Assembly: GCF_003944835.1 (NCBI RefSeq)
Contig: NZ_RWIV01000001.1
Coordinates: forward strand, 504,001 to 568,000
DNA from: Bacillus sp. HMF5848
Lineage (GTDB): Bacteria > Bacillota > Bacilli > Bacillales > HMF5848
DNA: 64,000 nucleotides
Reading direction: 5' to 3'
Every line of letters starts with the position of its first letter. Within the stretch, counting starts at the first letter, position 1. This document shows, piece after piece, positions 26,559 to 35,061 of the stretch. A program made the position numbers and the translations under genes. The notes under the pieces were generated by a model. It was not told the DNA's origin, did no database searches, and saw only the letters and a program-made list of their open reading frames with translations.

Positions 26559-27247
26559 ATAATAAATTAACCTATCAATTAATCAAACACGAATTTGTTG
26601 ATTTTTTTAAGCAGCCACCTTTATGGATGCTTGTTGTTTTGCCAGTTGTTATGTCAAAGGTAATTATCGGCCTAATGGACGGAGTAGACCAAGAACTTAT
26701 GCTGTTACCAAGCTGGATTATATTTGCTCAAGTCATGGTCGGATTGCTCATTATTGCACCTGGATTTATTGAAGAGAAGGAGCATAAAACACTTGATGCG
26801 TTGTTGATTTCTCCTCTAAGCTTACGTCAAATTATTTTTGCCAAGTGCTTTGTCGTATTAGTTTTTTCGCTAATATCTCAGATGTTTGTGTATATGGTTA
26901 ACTTTGGAATTACAATGGAACTTCTTACACTTGTGCCGATGATGATTATAGGAGGGGGCTTATTCGTACTAATCGGCTTACTTGTTGGTTTAACGATGAA
27001 TTCATCAAAAACATCATCAGCAGTTTCCTCCATAATTATGGTCGTGTTATTTATGACAGCGTCGTTTTATCAGCAGTTTCCAACATGGGAGGATATTGTG
27101 CAATTCGTGCCGAGTGTCACAGTTGCTGAAAATATCCAAGCCAGCCTAAACAGTGCGATAGTAGGATTCGACTTACTAATGCTTATAGTGTGGATTGCTT
27201 TGCTTACTATTACTGTGCATTTCCTAGTAAAAAGAGAAACAGCATAA
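26555..27247 (+). CDS. ABC-2 family permease
   Basis: 230 aa starting at TTG 26555, which overlaps the ATPase stop (TTGA); GGGGAGTG lies upstream. Six hydrophobic spans are seen. The segment APGFIEEKEHKTLDALLISP before the third span is the ABC-2 loop found in fluoroquinolone, NatB-like and antimicrobial-peptide exporters. It forms an exporter with the preceding ATPase. The substrate is unknown, but the kinase context suggests a stress or peptide role. Confidence 0.88.
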   Translation: MNNKLTYQLIKHEFVDFFKQPPLWMLVVLPVVMSKVIIGLMDGVDQELMLLPSWIIFAQVMVGLLIIAPGFIEEKEHKTLDALLISPLSLRQIIFAKCFVVLVFSLISQMFVYMVNFGITMELLTLVPMMIIGGGLFVLIGLLVGLTMNSSKTSSAVSSIIMVVLFMTASFYQQFPTWEDIVQFVPSVTVAENIQASLNSAIVGFDLLMLIVWIALLTITVHFLVKRETA

Positions 27248-27363
27248 GGATGTATGGGGACGGTTCTTGCGCTTCCTTCGGTAACCGAAGGAAGCACGAG
27301 AACCGTCCCTTGTCTGCCGCCCCACACACCAACAAGGAAGCATGAGAACCGTCCCCTCACTGC
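27248..27363. repeat. REP-like repeat: full hairpin plus extra right arm
   Basis: A complete hairpin occupies 27248-27320 (GGATGTATGGGGACGGTTCT with GAAGCACGAGAACCGTCCC). A second right arm GGAAGCATGAGAACCGTCCC lies at 27334-27355. It starts at the permease stop codon. Confidence 0.85.
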
Positions 27364-27434
27364 CTGTTTCCTATTATTGTATTATAAGGTATAATTCGCC
27401 TTGTATGTAATTTTATATAAGGAGTGTGAGGGAG

Positions 27435-28652
27435 ATGAAGTCATCACCTGTCTTAGGGAAAGAGCGCATTGTTACTATTGATATTATTAGGGGGTTTGCG
27501 TTGTTTGGGATTTTCCTAGTTAATATGCCATCGTTTCATTCGCCATTATTTTTAGATTCTTTACATGGTATGGAAACAGAGTATGCGGGCTTGGATTATT
27601 GGGTTGATCTGTTTTTTACTTTATTCGTAGATAGCAAGTTTTTTACTATTTTCTCATTTTTATTTGGTCTTGGATTTTATATTTTTATGAGCAGAGCTGA
27701 GGAAAAAGGCTTGCGCATGAATCGCTTGTACATACGTAGGATCTTAGGACTCTTATTGCTAGGTTTGTTGCACCTCATTCTTCTATGGTACGGAGATATT
27801 TTACATAGCTATGCAATCACAGGCTTACTGTTACTTTTATTTTATAAAAGAAAAGTAAAAACAATGGTAGTATGGGCTATTACGCTTCTTGTTCTGTTTC
27901 ATTTATTATTAAGCTCGATGCTACTTTTGCCTAATGAAGTTTTAGTAGATATGCAGGAAAGCTCGGCTGTTGCGTATGAAGCACAAAAAACAGAGTATAT
28001 TAACGTATATGAAACAGCTGGATATGCTGAGTGGGTGGCTTACCGTCTTCAAACAGAAGTGCCGACTGTATTGATGAATTTACTTATTGTTATGTTGCCT
28101 ATTTTAGCAATGTTCTTATTTGGACTTGCAGCCGGTAAAATAGGAATATTTAAAGACGTGACAGCTCATTTGAGCCTTATTAGAAAGATTCGTAATGTCG
28201 CATTCATAGTGAGTATACCGATAGTTGTCCTTTTAGCACTGTATAAGCTTGAGATACTGGATGCTGGACTAAAAACCACTGCTATTATTCAGACGATAAC
28301 GTATCTTAGTGGTGTAACGATGTCGTTAGTTTACATCTTTACTCTTACTCTTTTATTAAGAAAAGAAAGTTGGCAAAAGCGTCTGCGCCCGTTAGGGTAT
28401 GTTGGACAAATGGCTTTAACAAATTATTTATCGCAAACTATTATAAGTATTGCTATATTTGTAGGGCTAGGTTTCTTTGGAGACGTTAGTTTAACAGTGG
28501 GTACAATCATTTGTTTACTCATCTTTGGTTTGCAGGTGATTTTCAGCCGTTATTGGCTGAGCGCGTTCCAATTTGGACCGTTTGAATGGCTATGGAGATG
28601 CTTTACGTATTGGAAGCTGCAGCCTTTAAAAAAGAAACAGGTTGCGCGCTAA
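27435..28652 (+). CDS. DUF418/YeiB family membrane protein
   Basis: 405 aa from ATG 27435, placed 10 bp after AAGGAG; an in-frame GTG at 27426 is too close to the site. About ten transmembrane segments are visible. The N-terminal RIVTIDIIRGFALFGIFLVN is the DUF1624/DUF418 signature, and the C-terminus has the DUF418 stretch GYVGQMALTNYLSQT and FGPFEWLWRCFTYWK. The family's function is not settled; acyltransferase-like roles have been proposed for relatives. Confidence 0.88.
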   Translation: MKSSPVLGKERIVTIDIIRGFALFGIFLVNMPSFHSPLFLDSLHGMETEYAGLDYWVDLFFTLFVDSKFFTIFSFLFGLGFYIFMSRAEEKGLRMNRLYIRRILGLLLLGLLHLILLWYGDILHSYAITGLLLLLFYKRKVKTMVVWAITLLVLFHLLLSSMLLLPNEVLVDMQESSAVAYEAQKTEYINVYETAGYAEWVAYRLQTEVPTVLMNLLIVMLPILAMFLFGLAAGKIGIFKDVTAHLSLIRKIRNVAFIVSIPIVVLLALYKLEILDAGLKTTAIIQTITYLSGVTMSLVYIFTLTLLLRKESWQKRLRPLGYVGQMALTNYLSQTIISIAIFVGLGFFGDVSLTVGTIICLLIFGLQVIFSRYWLSAFQFGPFEWLWRCFTYWKLQPLKKKQVAR

Positions 28653-28677
28653 AGTAATAAATAACACTTTTTAGATA

Positions 28678-28730
28678 GGACTGTTCTTTGCTTTTAACTG
28701 TAAGCAAAGAGCAGTCTTGTTTTATTTTGG
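28678..28730 (+). terminator. Rho-independent terminator
   Basis: GGACTGTTCTTTGCTT pairs with AAGCAAAGAGCAGTC, followed by TTGTTTTATTTT. Confidence 0.85.
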
Positions 28731-29074
28731 CTAATAGGCAAGCAAAAAATTTCTTTGAAATTTATCCTTTCCTTTCCTAACCATAAGTGCAACTACGCCT
28801 CTGTCTTCTACTTAAGGCTCGTAAATCGGTGAGTTTTGTTTAGGAGCTTATATTCATCATCATTTCAGTATCACCAGTTTAATCTCTAATATTTAGATGA
28901 GGTAAATGAATAGCACGCAGAAGGTAGGCTTTTACTAATAAGCATCCCATAAGGTTTTTTTAACTTGTAATGTCTCAATTTAATTATTGACAGAAATGAA
29001 CATTAAAGTGGCAAAAAGAACATAAGCTCATAGGATATGTACTAATAAAACAACAGGATGAAAAGGAGAATGGT
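28731..29074. other. Intergenic, nothing recognised
   Basis: AT-rich DNA with no coding frame, no repeat copy and no convincing -35/-10 pair. The only clear signal is AAAAGGAGAATGGT before the next gene. Confidence 0.5.
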
Positions 29075-29791
29075 ATGTATAACTATTACAGGGCTGATAT
29101 GAGTCGTACGAGTATTGTTTCTTTTGCAAGGGGAGATGTAACGGGAGACAGAGTACCTGATAATGTATATTTAACCGGAATCCGAACGCCAGATAGTCCG
29201 TTCACACAAAATATAACATTACACATACAAGATGGTCGAACAGGAGCCTTAACGAGTATATCGCTTCGTGATAATGCGGGGTACAACCCGTCACTATTTT
29301 TGGGGGATTTTACGGGGGACGGTGTCGATGATATTTTCATTAGCATTAATACAGGTGGTAGCGGGGCTATTATGTACCACTACATCTATTCTTTCGCTAA
29401 TAACACGACACAATTACTTTTTGACTTCAATGTATACAATAAGCACTATCAATATGAAGTGACATATTTAAATGATTATAAAGTTGAAGTTGTTAGCGCC
29501 AGCAATAATAAAAAGTACTTAATAGATTTATCCTTAAAGGGATCTGAATACTTGAATGAAATTTATGATGAAAATGGTCAGCTAAAGGAGCCTATCACTG
29601 GCTTTGTTAATCCTTTAAGCGGCTTATATCCGGTAGATTTTGACTCCAATAATGTGTATGAACTATTAGCCTATCAAAAAATTGCAGGGAGATACAATGC
29701 TGATTCATTAGGGTATGTTTTGAACACGTTAGGCTGGAAGGATAATTCGTTTAGTTTGCAAAATCAAAATGTTGCGATATTTGGCTACTAG
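29075..29791 (+). CDS. VCBS/FG-GAP repeat-like protein
   Basis: 238 aa with AAAAGGAGAATGGT upstream. Two Asp-rich calcium-loop-like motifs, RGDVTGDRVPDNVYL (about 19-33) and LGDFTGDGVDDIFI (about 74-87), are spaced as in VCBS/FG-GAP beta-propeller blades. A third degenerate one is PVDFDSNNVYELLAY near 190. There is no signal peptide or anchor. Firmicute proteins of this kind are mostly uncharacterised, and a spore or envelope role is only a guess. Confidence 0.7.
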   Translation: MYNYYRADMSRTSIVSFARGDVTGDRVPDNVYLTGIRTPDSPFTQNITLHIQDGRTGALTSISLRDNAGYNPSLFLGDFTGDGVDDIFISINTGGSGAIMYHYIYSFANNTTQLLFDFNVYNKHYQYEVTYLNDYKVEVVSASNNKKYLIDLSLKGSEYLNEIYDENGQLKEPITGFVNPLSGLYPVDFDSNNVYELLAYQKIAGRYNADSLGYVLNTLGWKDNSFSLQNQNVAIFGY

Positions 29792-29913
29792 CTTTGATGA
29801 TGGCGCAGTTAGTTTTCTGGGCAGTAAATTGTGTAGTCACCTCCTCTACAACATAACATGTATGTTTATTATCTTCTTAATGGGGAACAAAACATAACAA
29901 AGGAGGGGTTAAA

Positions 29914-30225
29914 GTGAAAATCGTTTTAATCATGATCTCACTAATCATTATCCTTTTAATTACATGGCAACTATGGAAAAAGCTGACGTGGAAAACAGTA
30001 ATGGTTAGTGATGAATCACAACCTCAGAGATTAATCAGAAAAACATATGAGCAGTTAAAGTCTGAAGATGTTAGATGTAAAATTAAGGCTGAAGTTCAGG
30101 ATGCAGAACAAACGCCAGCGGGAGTGGAACCGATATTAAATGACCCACCCCCACCTCATGCATCTGTACTCAAACTCGAAGTTCATCGAAATGATTTGAA
30201 AAAATTAAATGAATTAGAAGCCTAG
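29914..30225 (+). CDS. Small membrane-anchored protein of unknown function
   Basis: 103 aa starting at GTG 29914, 6-7 bp after AAAGGAGGGG. Residues 1-20 form one strongly hydrophobic helix, then a basic patch (WKKLTWK) and a soluble cytoplasmic-looking tail with a Pro stretch (LNDPPPPHASV) and a C-terminal beta-alpha element (VLKLEVHRNDLKKLNELEA). I do not recognise the family. Confidence 0.65.
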   Translation: MKIVLIMISLIIILLITWQLWKKLTWKTVMVSDESQPQRLIRKTYEQLKSEDVRCKIKAEVQDAEQTPAGVEPILNDPPPPHASVLKLEVHRNDLKKLNELEA

Positions 30226-30241
30226 GAAAATAGGAATCGTT

Positions 30242-30282
30242 TGCACCTAATATCATAAAATGAATTAGGTGCATTTATTTTG
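30242..30282 (+). terminator. Rho-independent terminator
   Basis: TGCACCTAAT and ATTAGGTGCA form a perfect 10-bp stem with a 12-nt loop, followed by TTTATTTTG. Confidence 0.85.
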
Positions 30283-30416
30283 TGTAATAAATTTCTCGCA
30301 GTTTTTGAAAACAAGCTCGGAGACAAAAAATTATTAAAAGATTTTCAAGTAAATATATAAATTATTATTTTTTTGAAAAATAACAATGTTAGAATGATAA
30401 ATAGATTGAATGCAAC

Positions 30417-30445
30417 GGCAGAGTGGGGACGGTTCTCATGCTGCC
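30417..30445. repeat. REP-like repeat, left arm split from its right arm
   Basis: GGCAGAGTGGGGACGGTTCT plus CATGCTGCC is an isolated left arm. Its matching right arm is at 30741-30772, with a copy of the second repeat family in between. Confidence 0.75.
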
Positions 30446-30500
30446 GACAGGATTGTCAGAGTGTGAGGTGTGCGAAGGACTACCCCTCCCTTTCCTAAAC

Positions 30501-30731
30501 GTTAAAGAAAGCATAAGTTTTTCTAACCTAGATTCTTGTCTACCTTAAGCGCCTAGCCAGTCTATGAATAGTTTTCCTTGAGTATCTTGTGAAAAGCATG
30601 ATATGAAATATGATGCTTTTCACAGCTCGAGGTCTTAAGCCGCTCCCCATCCGGAGGGAAGCCCCTTCCTGCGGGGTGAAGGGCTGCGTCTTAAGTTGGT
30701 CGGGGCTGAGCAAGATGCTTACGCTTTTCTT
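30501..30731. repeat. Second repeat family, copy 2 (nested)
   Basis: It aligns with copy 1 over its whole length: GCGCCTAGCC, the extra segment (30559-30623, with stem GTGAAAAGCAT/ATGCTTTTCAC), GAGGTCTTAAG, then GTCTTAAGTTGGTCGGGGCT and a TTACGCTTTTCTT end. Its central stem includes CCCCTTCCTGCGGGGTGAAGG. It lies between the two arms of a REP-like element. Confidence 0.78.
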
Positions 30732-30740
30732 ATTAGCTAT

Positions 30741-30772
30741 AAAGGAAGCACAAGAACCGTCCCCATGCATCC
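30741..30772. repeat. REP-like repeat, right arm split from its left arm
   Basis: AAAGGAAGCACAAGAACCGT plus CCCCATGCATCC is a typical right arm, 33 bp before the polyprenyl synthase gene. Confidence 0.75.
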
Positions 30773-30804
30773 AAAGAGATAATTTAAGTAGAGGTATTAA
30801 ATGT

Positions 30805-33186
30805 ATGCAGAAGGAACTTATTATGAATTTTGATGAATGCTATGAGCAGGCTGAACTGAAGGCTAATGCCTATTTTACAGAACTATATGAACAGGCTACT
30901 GAGAAAGCATATATTCCTACTTTAATAGATGATATTAAGAGTTGGAAGCAAAGCCATATTCATCATCCTTTCGTGGCTTTATTATCTTATGTGAAAGGTA
31001 AGCCTGATACGCAGGATTTTTACAATTACATACGATGGCAAGAAAAAAGAGGGAAATTAGACAATTACTTAGACCGAAGTGTTTCGTATATTTTTATGCG
31101 GGATCTTGGTAGAGCGCTTGACTCACCAGATACACAGGCTAGGATTGCTCGTGCTGTAAATAGCTTAAAAAAGAATTTAACTAAGCTAACTCAATCTAAC
31201 CGCGACCATAATGCTGAACCATTTAGCATGGCTGGATTGTACCGCAAAGCTCAGAAGGCTGGTATTGAATCGACAATGATTTGGTTAGTAAGCAAGTTAA
31301 AGACAGTCTACTCTCAAATACCCGAGGGTATGGATGCAGAGCAATCTCAGCGAAAGTTAATAAAACTAATAGCTGGTGTTTTAATGCATGTGATGGAAGA
31401 AATGGAGCCTGGGGTTTCATCTGAAGAACGTAGAAGGAAATTAGACGAAGCAATTCGTCTCGGCTATTCCTATGGACTGACGTATCCACTTATTGATGAC
31501 TTACTTGATGCCAATATTTTATCAGAGAAAGAAACGCGGCATTTTTCTAATCTCATCCGTACGACTCTTTTAACAGGCATTGTACCAAAGTTAGGTGAGT
31601 GGCCAGGGAAAAACAAGGATTTTATGCAATTTGTTTATTCTGAGCTTCAAGAAGCTTTTGAATATATAAAAATTCATCAACGTCCTGACAGAAAGCAATC
31701 TTTCCTGGAGCAATCTTATGTTTTTTTTAATTCCCAAGAGATTGACCGCGATAAAGATTTATCAAATCCGAATTACACGAATGAAGACATATATATTCCT
31801 GTTATTTTAAAGTCTGCTTCATCGCGACTAATAGTGCGCTCGATTATTAATGCACCTGAAGATGAAGGCTTTGATAATCGAACTTTTTTTTACGGGATAT
31901 ACAATCAGTTAGCCGATGACTTTACAGATATGTTTGAGGATATGAGGCTGGAGGCTGTCACACCCTATACCTACTATTTAAAGTATCATGATGTACGAAA
32001 GGATCTTATCAATCCCTTTGAACTGTATTGGACGGTTATTTCTCATTTAATTCACAATGTTTACTGTTCAGATACAAAAACATGTGAAGTGATCCTAGAC
32101 CGAGCTATTAACAGTTTAAAACGTTGTAAAGTGCGTTTAGGTGTTGAAAAATATAACGAAATAATGGGTTTGCTGACAGCTGGTATCCCTGAGCTTAATC
32201 GAGTTCTGCAAGCAATGGTTCATAAAGCCGATGATGTTGATTTCTTTGATAAGCTACTTCGAGATCATATTATTACGAATTTAAAAAATGAGCGAAAAGA
32301 ACAGGAAGACTTTTTACAAACGGCAGAAGCTGTTCGATTGGAGATTAATAACATTTTAAATATCCCTAAAATAGGGGATTCGACATTGTTAAAAGATTCT
32401 ATAACCGATGCTGCCAATTACAGTCTTGCTGGGGATGGAAAACGTCTAAGACCTATTCTTACATGGGTGATGGGTGTGAATGAATATGGTCTAGACAAGT
32501 TGGCCATTATACCGCTGCTTAGATCATTAGAATATATGCATACGGCATCGCTCATCTTTGATGATTTGCCATCTCAAGATAATGCTCCTCTTCGAAGAGG
32601 ACGGCCTACTCTGCACCAAGTGTATAACATTTCTATATCTGAATTAACAGGACTGTTCTTAACTCAAAGGGCTGTTGAAGAGCAAGCTTCTCTTGACAAA
32701 TTTGATCCAAAAACGGTACTAAATTTAATTTTATATTCTTCGCAAATTACACAGTTGATGTGTAAAGGGCAAGAAATGGATTTGGATTCAAGAGGGAAAT
32801 CATTGAATTTAGAGGAACTAAACACGCTTAGTTTGTATAAAACGGGTATAGCATTTGAAGCCTCTTTAGTTATGCCAGCCATTCTGGCCCATGCGAAGGA
32901 GTCTGAGATTGAAGCGTTAAAAACTTTTGCTCGTCATGCTGGTATTGCCTTTCAGATTAAGGATGACCTACTAGATGTCGATGGCGACTCTGTCTCACTC
33001 GGTAAACCTACCGGACAGGATGCGGAAAACAATAATTCTACTTTTGTTTCTGTTCTTGGTCAGGAAGGTGCGAAGCAAGAAATGTGGGAGCATTACTGCT
33101 TGGCGATGGAAGCCTTGCATCACGTACCACGAAACACTTCATTTTTAAAACAATTATTAAATTATATGATAAATCGAGATCGATAA
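30805..33186 (+). CDS. Two-domain polyprenyl synthase family protein
   Basis: 793 aa from ATG 30805 (AGAGGT upstream); ATG 30823 behind AGAAGGA is equally possible, while the long frame upstream lies in repeat DNA. The C-terminal third (about 500-793) is a complete trans-prenyltransferase: GDGKRLRP, first Asp-rich motif FDDLPSQDNAPLRRGRPT (D586, D587, D592), YKTG, second motif FQIKDDLLDVDG (D720, D721, D724) and GKPTGQDAENNNSTF. Usual enzymes are about 300 aa. The N-terminal 500 residues are helical, with YGLTYPLIDDLLDAN (D231, D232, D235) and NQLADDFTDMFEDM (from D371). These resemble class I isoprenoid-synthase metal motifs. Product unknown. Confidence 0.8.
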   Translation: MQKELIMNFDECYEQAELKANAYFTELYEQATEKAYIPTLIDDIKSWKQSHIHHPFVALLSYVKGKPDTQDFYNYIRWQEKRGKLDNYLDRSVSYIFMRDLGRALDSPDTQARIARAVNSLKKNLTKLTQSNRDHNAEPFSMAGLYRKAQKAGIESTMIWLVSKLKTVYSQIPEGMDAEQSQRKLIKLIAGVLMHVMEEMEPGVSSEERRRKLDEAIRLGYSYGLTYPLIDDLLDANILSEKETRHFSNLIRTTLLTGIVPKLGEWPGKNKDFMQFVYSELQEAFEYIKIHQRPDRKQSFLEQSYVFFNSQEIDRDKDLSNPNYTNEDIYIPVILKSASSRLIVRSIINAPEDEGFDNRTFFYGIYNQLADDFTDMFEDMRLEAVTPYTYYLKYHDVRKDLINPFELYWTVISHLIHNVYCSDTKTCEVILDRAINSLKRCKVRLGVEKYNEIMGLLTAGIPELNRVLQAMVHKADDVDFFDKLLRDHIITNLKNERKEQEDFLQTAEAVRLEINNILNIPKIGDSTLLKDSITDAANYSLAGDGKRLRPILTWVMGVNEYGLDKLAIIPLLRSLEYMHTASLIFDDLPSQDNAPLRRGRPTLHQVYNISISELTGLFLTQRAVEEQASLDKFDPKTVLNLILYSSQITQLMCKGQEMDLDSRGKSLNLEELNTLSLYKTGIAFEASLVMPAILAHAKESEIEALKTFARHAGIAFQIKDDLLDVDGDSVSLGKPTGQDAENNNSTFVSVLGQEGAKQEMWEHYCLAMEALHHVPRNTSFLKQLLNYMINRDR

Positions 33187-33192
33187 AAAAGT

Positions 33193-33226
33193 ACCGACTA
33201 GGCGATGTAGCTTGGTCGGTTTCCTT
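33193..33226 (+). terminator. Weak terminator-like hairpin
   Basis: ACCGACTA pairs with TGGTCGGT (one G-U) just after the polyprenyl synthase stop. The T-run TTTCCTT is imperfect. Confidence 0.4.
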
Positions 33227-33320
33227 ATGTTATTACGATGCTACCGTCTCTCACAACTCAGAGTATTATGAGTGCATTATTACTGATAACAACAGTCGAT
33301 ACAGTATATACTTAAACTAT

Positions 33321-33393
33321 AAAGGAAGCATGGGGACGGTTCTGCTGCTTCCTTCGAAACCCGAAGGAAGCAGCAGAACCGTCCCCATGCATC
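33321..33393. repeat. REP-like hairpin repeat, last copy in the window
   Basis: AAAGGAAGCATGGGGACGGTTCT-type left arm pairs with GAAGCAGCAGAACCGTCCCC; TTCGAAACCCGAA makes the loop stem. No member of this family is seen between here and 64000. Confidence 0.85.
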
Positions 33394-33419
33394 AAAAGGA
33401 GAGGCTGTGACAAAAAGAA

Positions 33420-34868
33420 ATGGGATGGAATTTAGATAATAGTTATGCTCGTCTGCCTAAGTCATTTTATACAATTCAAAACCCAACACCGGTTCGTGCA
33501 CCAGAATTGATCATTTTTAACAATGATCTCGCAAAAGGCATGGGATTGGATCTGGATGTATTGCAAGGTGCTGAAGGGGTTGCGGTGTTTGCTGGTAATG
33601 AGATACCTGATGGTGCGTCACCACTTGCTCAAGCGTATGCCGGGCATCAGTTTGGACATTTCACCATGCTTGGTGATGGTCGCGCGATTCTATTAGGAGA
33701 ACAATTCACACCGTCAGGGGAACGTGTTGATATACAGCTTAAGGGCTCAGGTAGAACTCAGTATTCTCGTGGAGGAGATGGACGGGCAACGCTTGGTCCA
33801 ATGCTTCGAGAATATATTATTAGTGAAGCTATGCATGGGCTTAACATACCCACGACACGAAGCTTGGCTGTTGTTACAACAGGTGAAGCAGTTATGCGTG
33901 AAACACAGCTACCTGGTGCTATATTAACACGTGTCGCTGTTAGTCACATTCGTGTTGGGACTTTTCAATATGCTGCTCACTTCGGTTCGGTTGATGATCT
34001 AAAGGCATTAGCAGACTACACAATAGAGCGACACTATCCTGACATTGATAAGAATAATGATCGTTATCTCGCCCTACTACAGGCAGTCATCAAACAGCAG
34101 GCTGATTTAATTTCTAAATGGATGCTTGTAGGCTTTATTCATGGTGTGATGAATACGGACAATATGACCATTAGTGGTGAGACGATTGATTACGGTCCGT
34201 GTGCGTTTATGGATGTATATAATCCAGAAACGGTTTTCAGTTCTATTGATAGACAGGGGCGCTATGCTTACGGAAATCAACCTTATATTGGTGCTTGGAA
34301 CTTAGCGAGGTTTGCTGAAACACTATTACCTCTTCTGCATGATGATGAAAAAGAGGCTATAAAAATAGCGGAGACTGAGATAGCAACATTTCCAAAGCAG
34401 TTTCGTCATAATTGGCTTGCTGGCATGAGAGCGAAATTGGGGTTATTCGACGAAAACCCGCAAGATGAGGCTCTAATTGAAGGTTTCCTTAGTCTTATGC
34501 AAAAATATAAAGCAGACTACACGAATACATTTCTAGCCTTAACATTTAATGATATAGAAAAAACATGTCTTTATGGCCATGAAGATTTTATGAAGTGGTA
34601 CGAAGAGTGGGAAACTCGAGTAAATCAGCAAGATAAACCGAAATCAGATTTCCAGCAGCTCATGCGTGATAGTAATCCAGCTATCATCCCGCGCAATCAT
34701 CGAGTTGAGGAAGCGTTAGAAGCAGCTGTAGAAAAAGGTGATTTCAGTGTTATGAAAAAGCTTCTTAAAGTACTGTCAGACCCGTACGCACACACATCAG
34801 AGCAAGTTGAGTATGCGACCCTACCTACACCATCAAATCAACCATACCGTACTTTTTGCGGAACGTAA
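33420..34868 (+). CDS. selO: SelO (YdiU/UPF0061) pseudokinase-type protein AMPylase
   Basis: 482 aa, close to the usual SelO length. The N-terminus [17 protein letters not shown], the nucleotide-site block [34 protein letters not shown] and [22 protein letters not shown] are diagnostic. The family transfers AMP to protein Ser/Thr/Tyr residues, linked to redox stress. The ATG at 33420 is 15 bp from AAGGAGAGG. A GTG at 33407 is better placed, but its frame (VTKRNG) meets the gene only if one base in GGGATGG is skipped. This suggests a one-base change at the start; the remaining frame is open. Confidence 0.9.
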   Translation: MGWNLDNSYARLPKSFYTIQNPTPVRAPELIIFNNDLAKGMGLDLDVLQGAEGVAVFAGNEIPDGASPLAQAYAGHQFGHFTMLGDGRAILLGEQFTPSGERVDIQLKGSGRTQYSRGGDGRATLGPMLREYIISEAMHGLNIPTTRSLAVVTTGEAVMRETQLPGAILTRVAVSHIRVGTFQYAAHFGSVDDLKALADYTIERHYPDIDKNNDRYLALLQAVIKQQADLISKWMLVGFIHGVMNTDNMTISGETIDYGPCAFMDVYNPETVFSSIDRQGRYAYGNQPYIGAWNLARFAETLLPLLHDDEKEAIKIAETEIATFPKQFRHNWLAGMRAKLGLFDENPQDEALIEGFLSLMQKYKADYTNTFLALTFNDIEKTCLYGHEDFMKWYEEWETRVNQQDKPKSDFQQLMRDSNPAIIPRNHRVEEALEAAVEKGDFSVMKKLLKVLSDPYAHTSEQVEYATLPTPSNQPYRTFCGT

Positions 34869-34881
34869 TATAGGGTAAATA

Positions 34882-34908
34882 GAGGGCAAACAATATGCCC
34901 TTTTTTTG
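34882..34908 (+). terminator. Rho-independent terminator
   Basis: AGGGCA and TGCCCT pair around AACAATA and run into TTTTTTT. Confidence 0.85.
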
Positions 34909-35061
34909 TTGCATATTTATATAGTTCTCCTGCGTTATGAAATATGTAGCGCTATACACCTATAATATAAGAAAATCCCTAATTATCATTGAAAAAATCG
35001 ACATAATAAAATAAAGTGTATGTCGTACACATTTTTATATAAAAGAACTAGGAGAATAAGT

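Noticed and set aside
33084-33410. Plus-strand 108-residue frame
   Set aside because: It runs out of the polyprenyl synthase gene in another frame and through a repeat.
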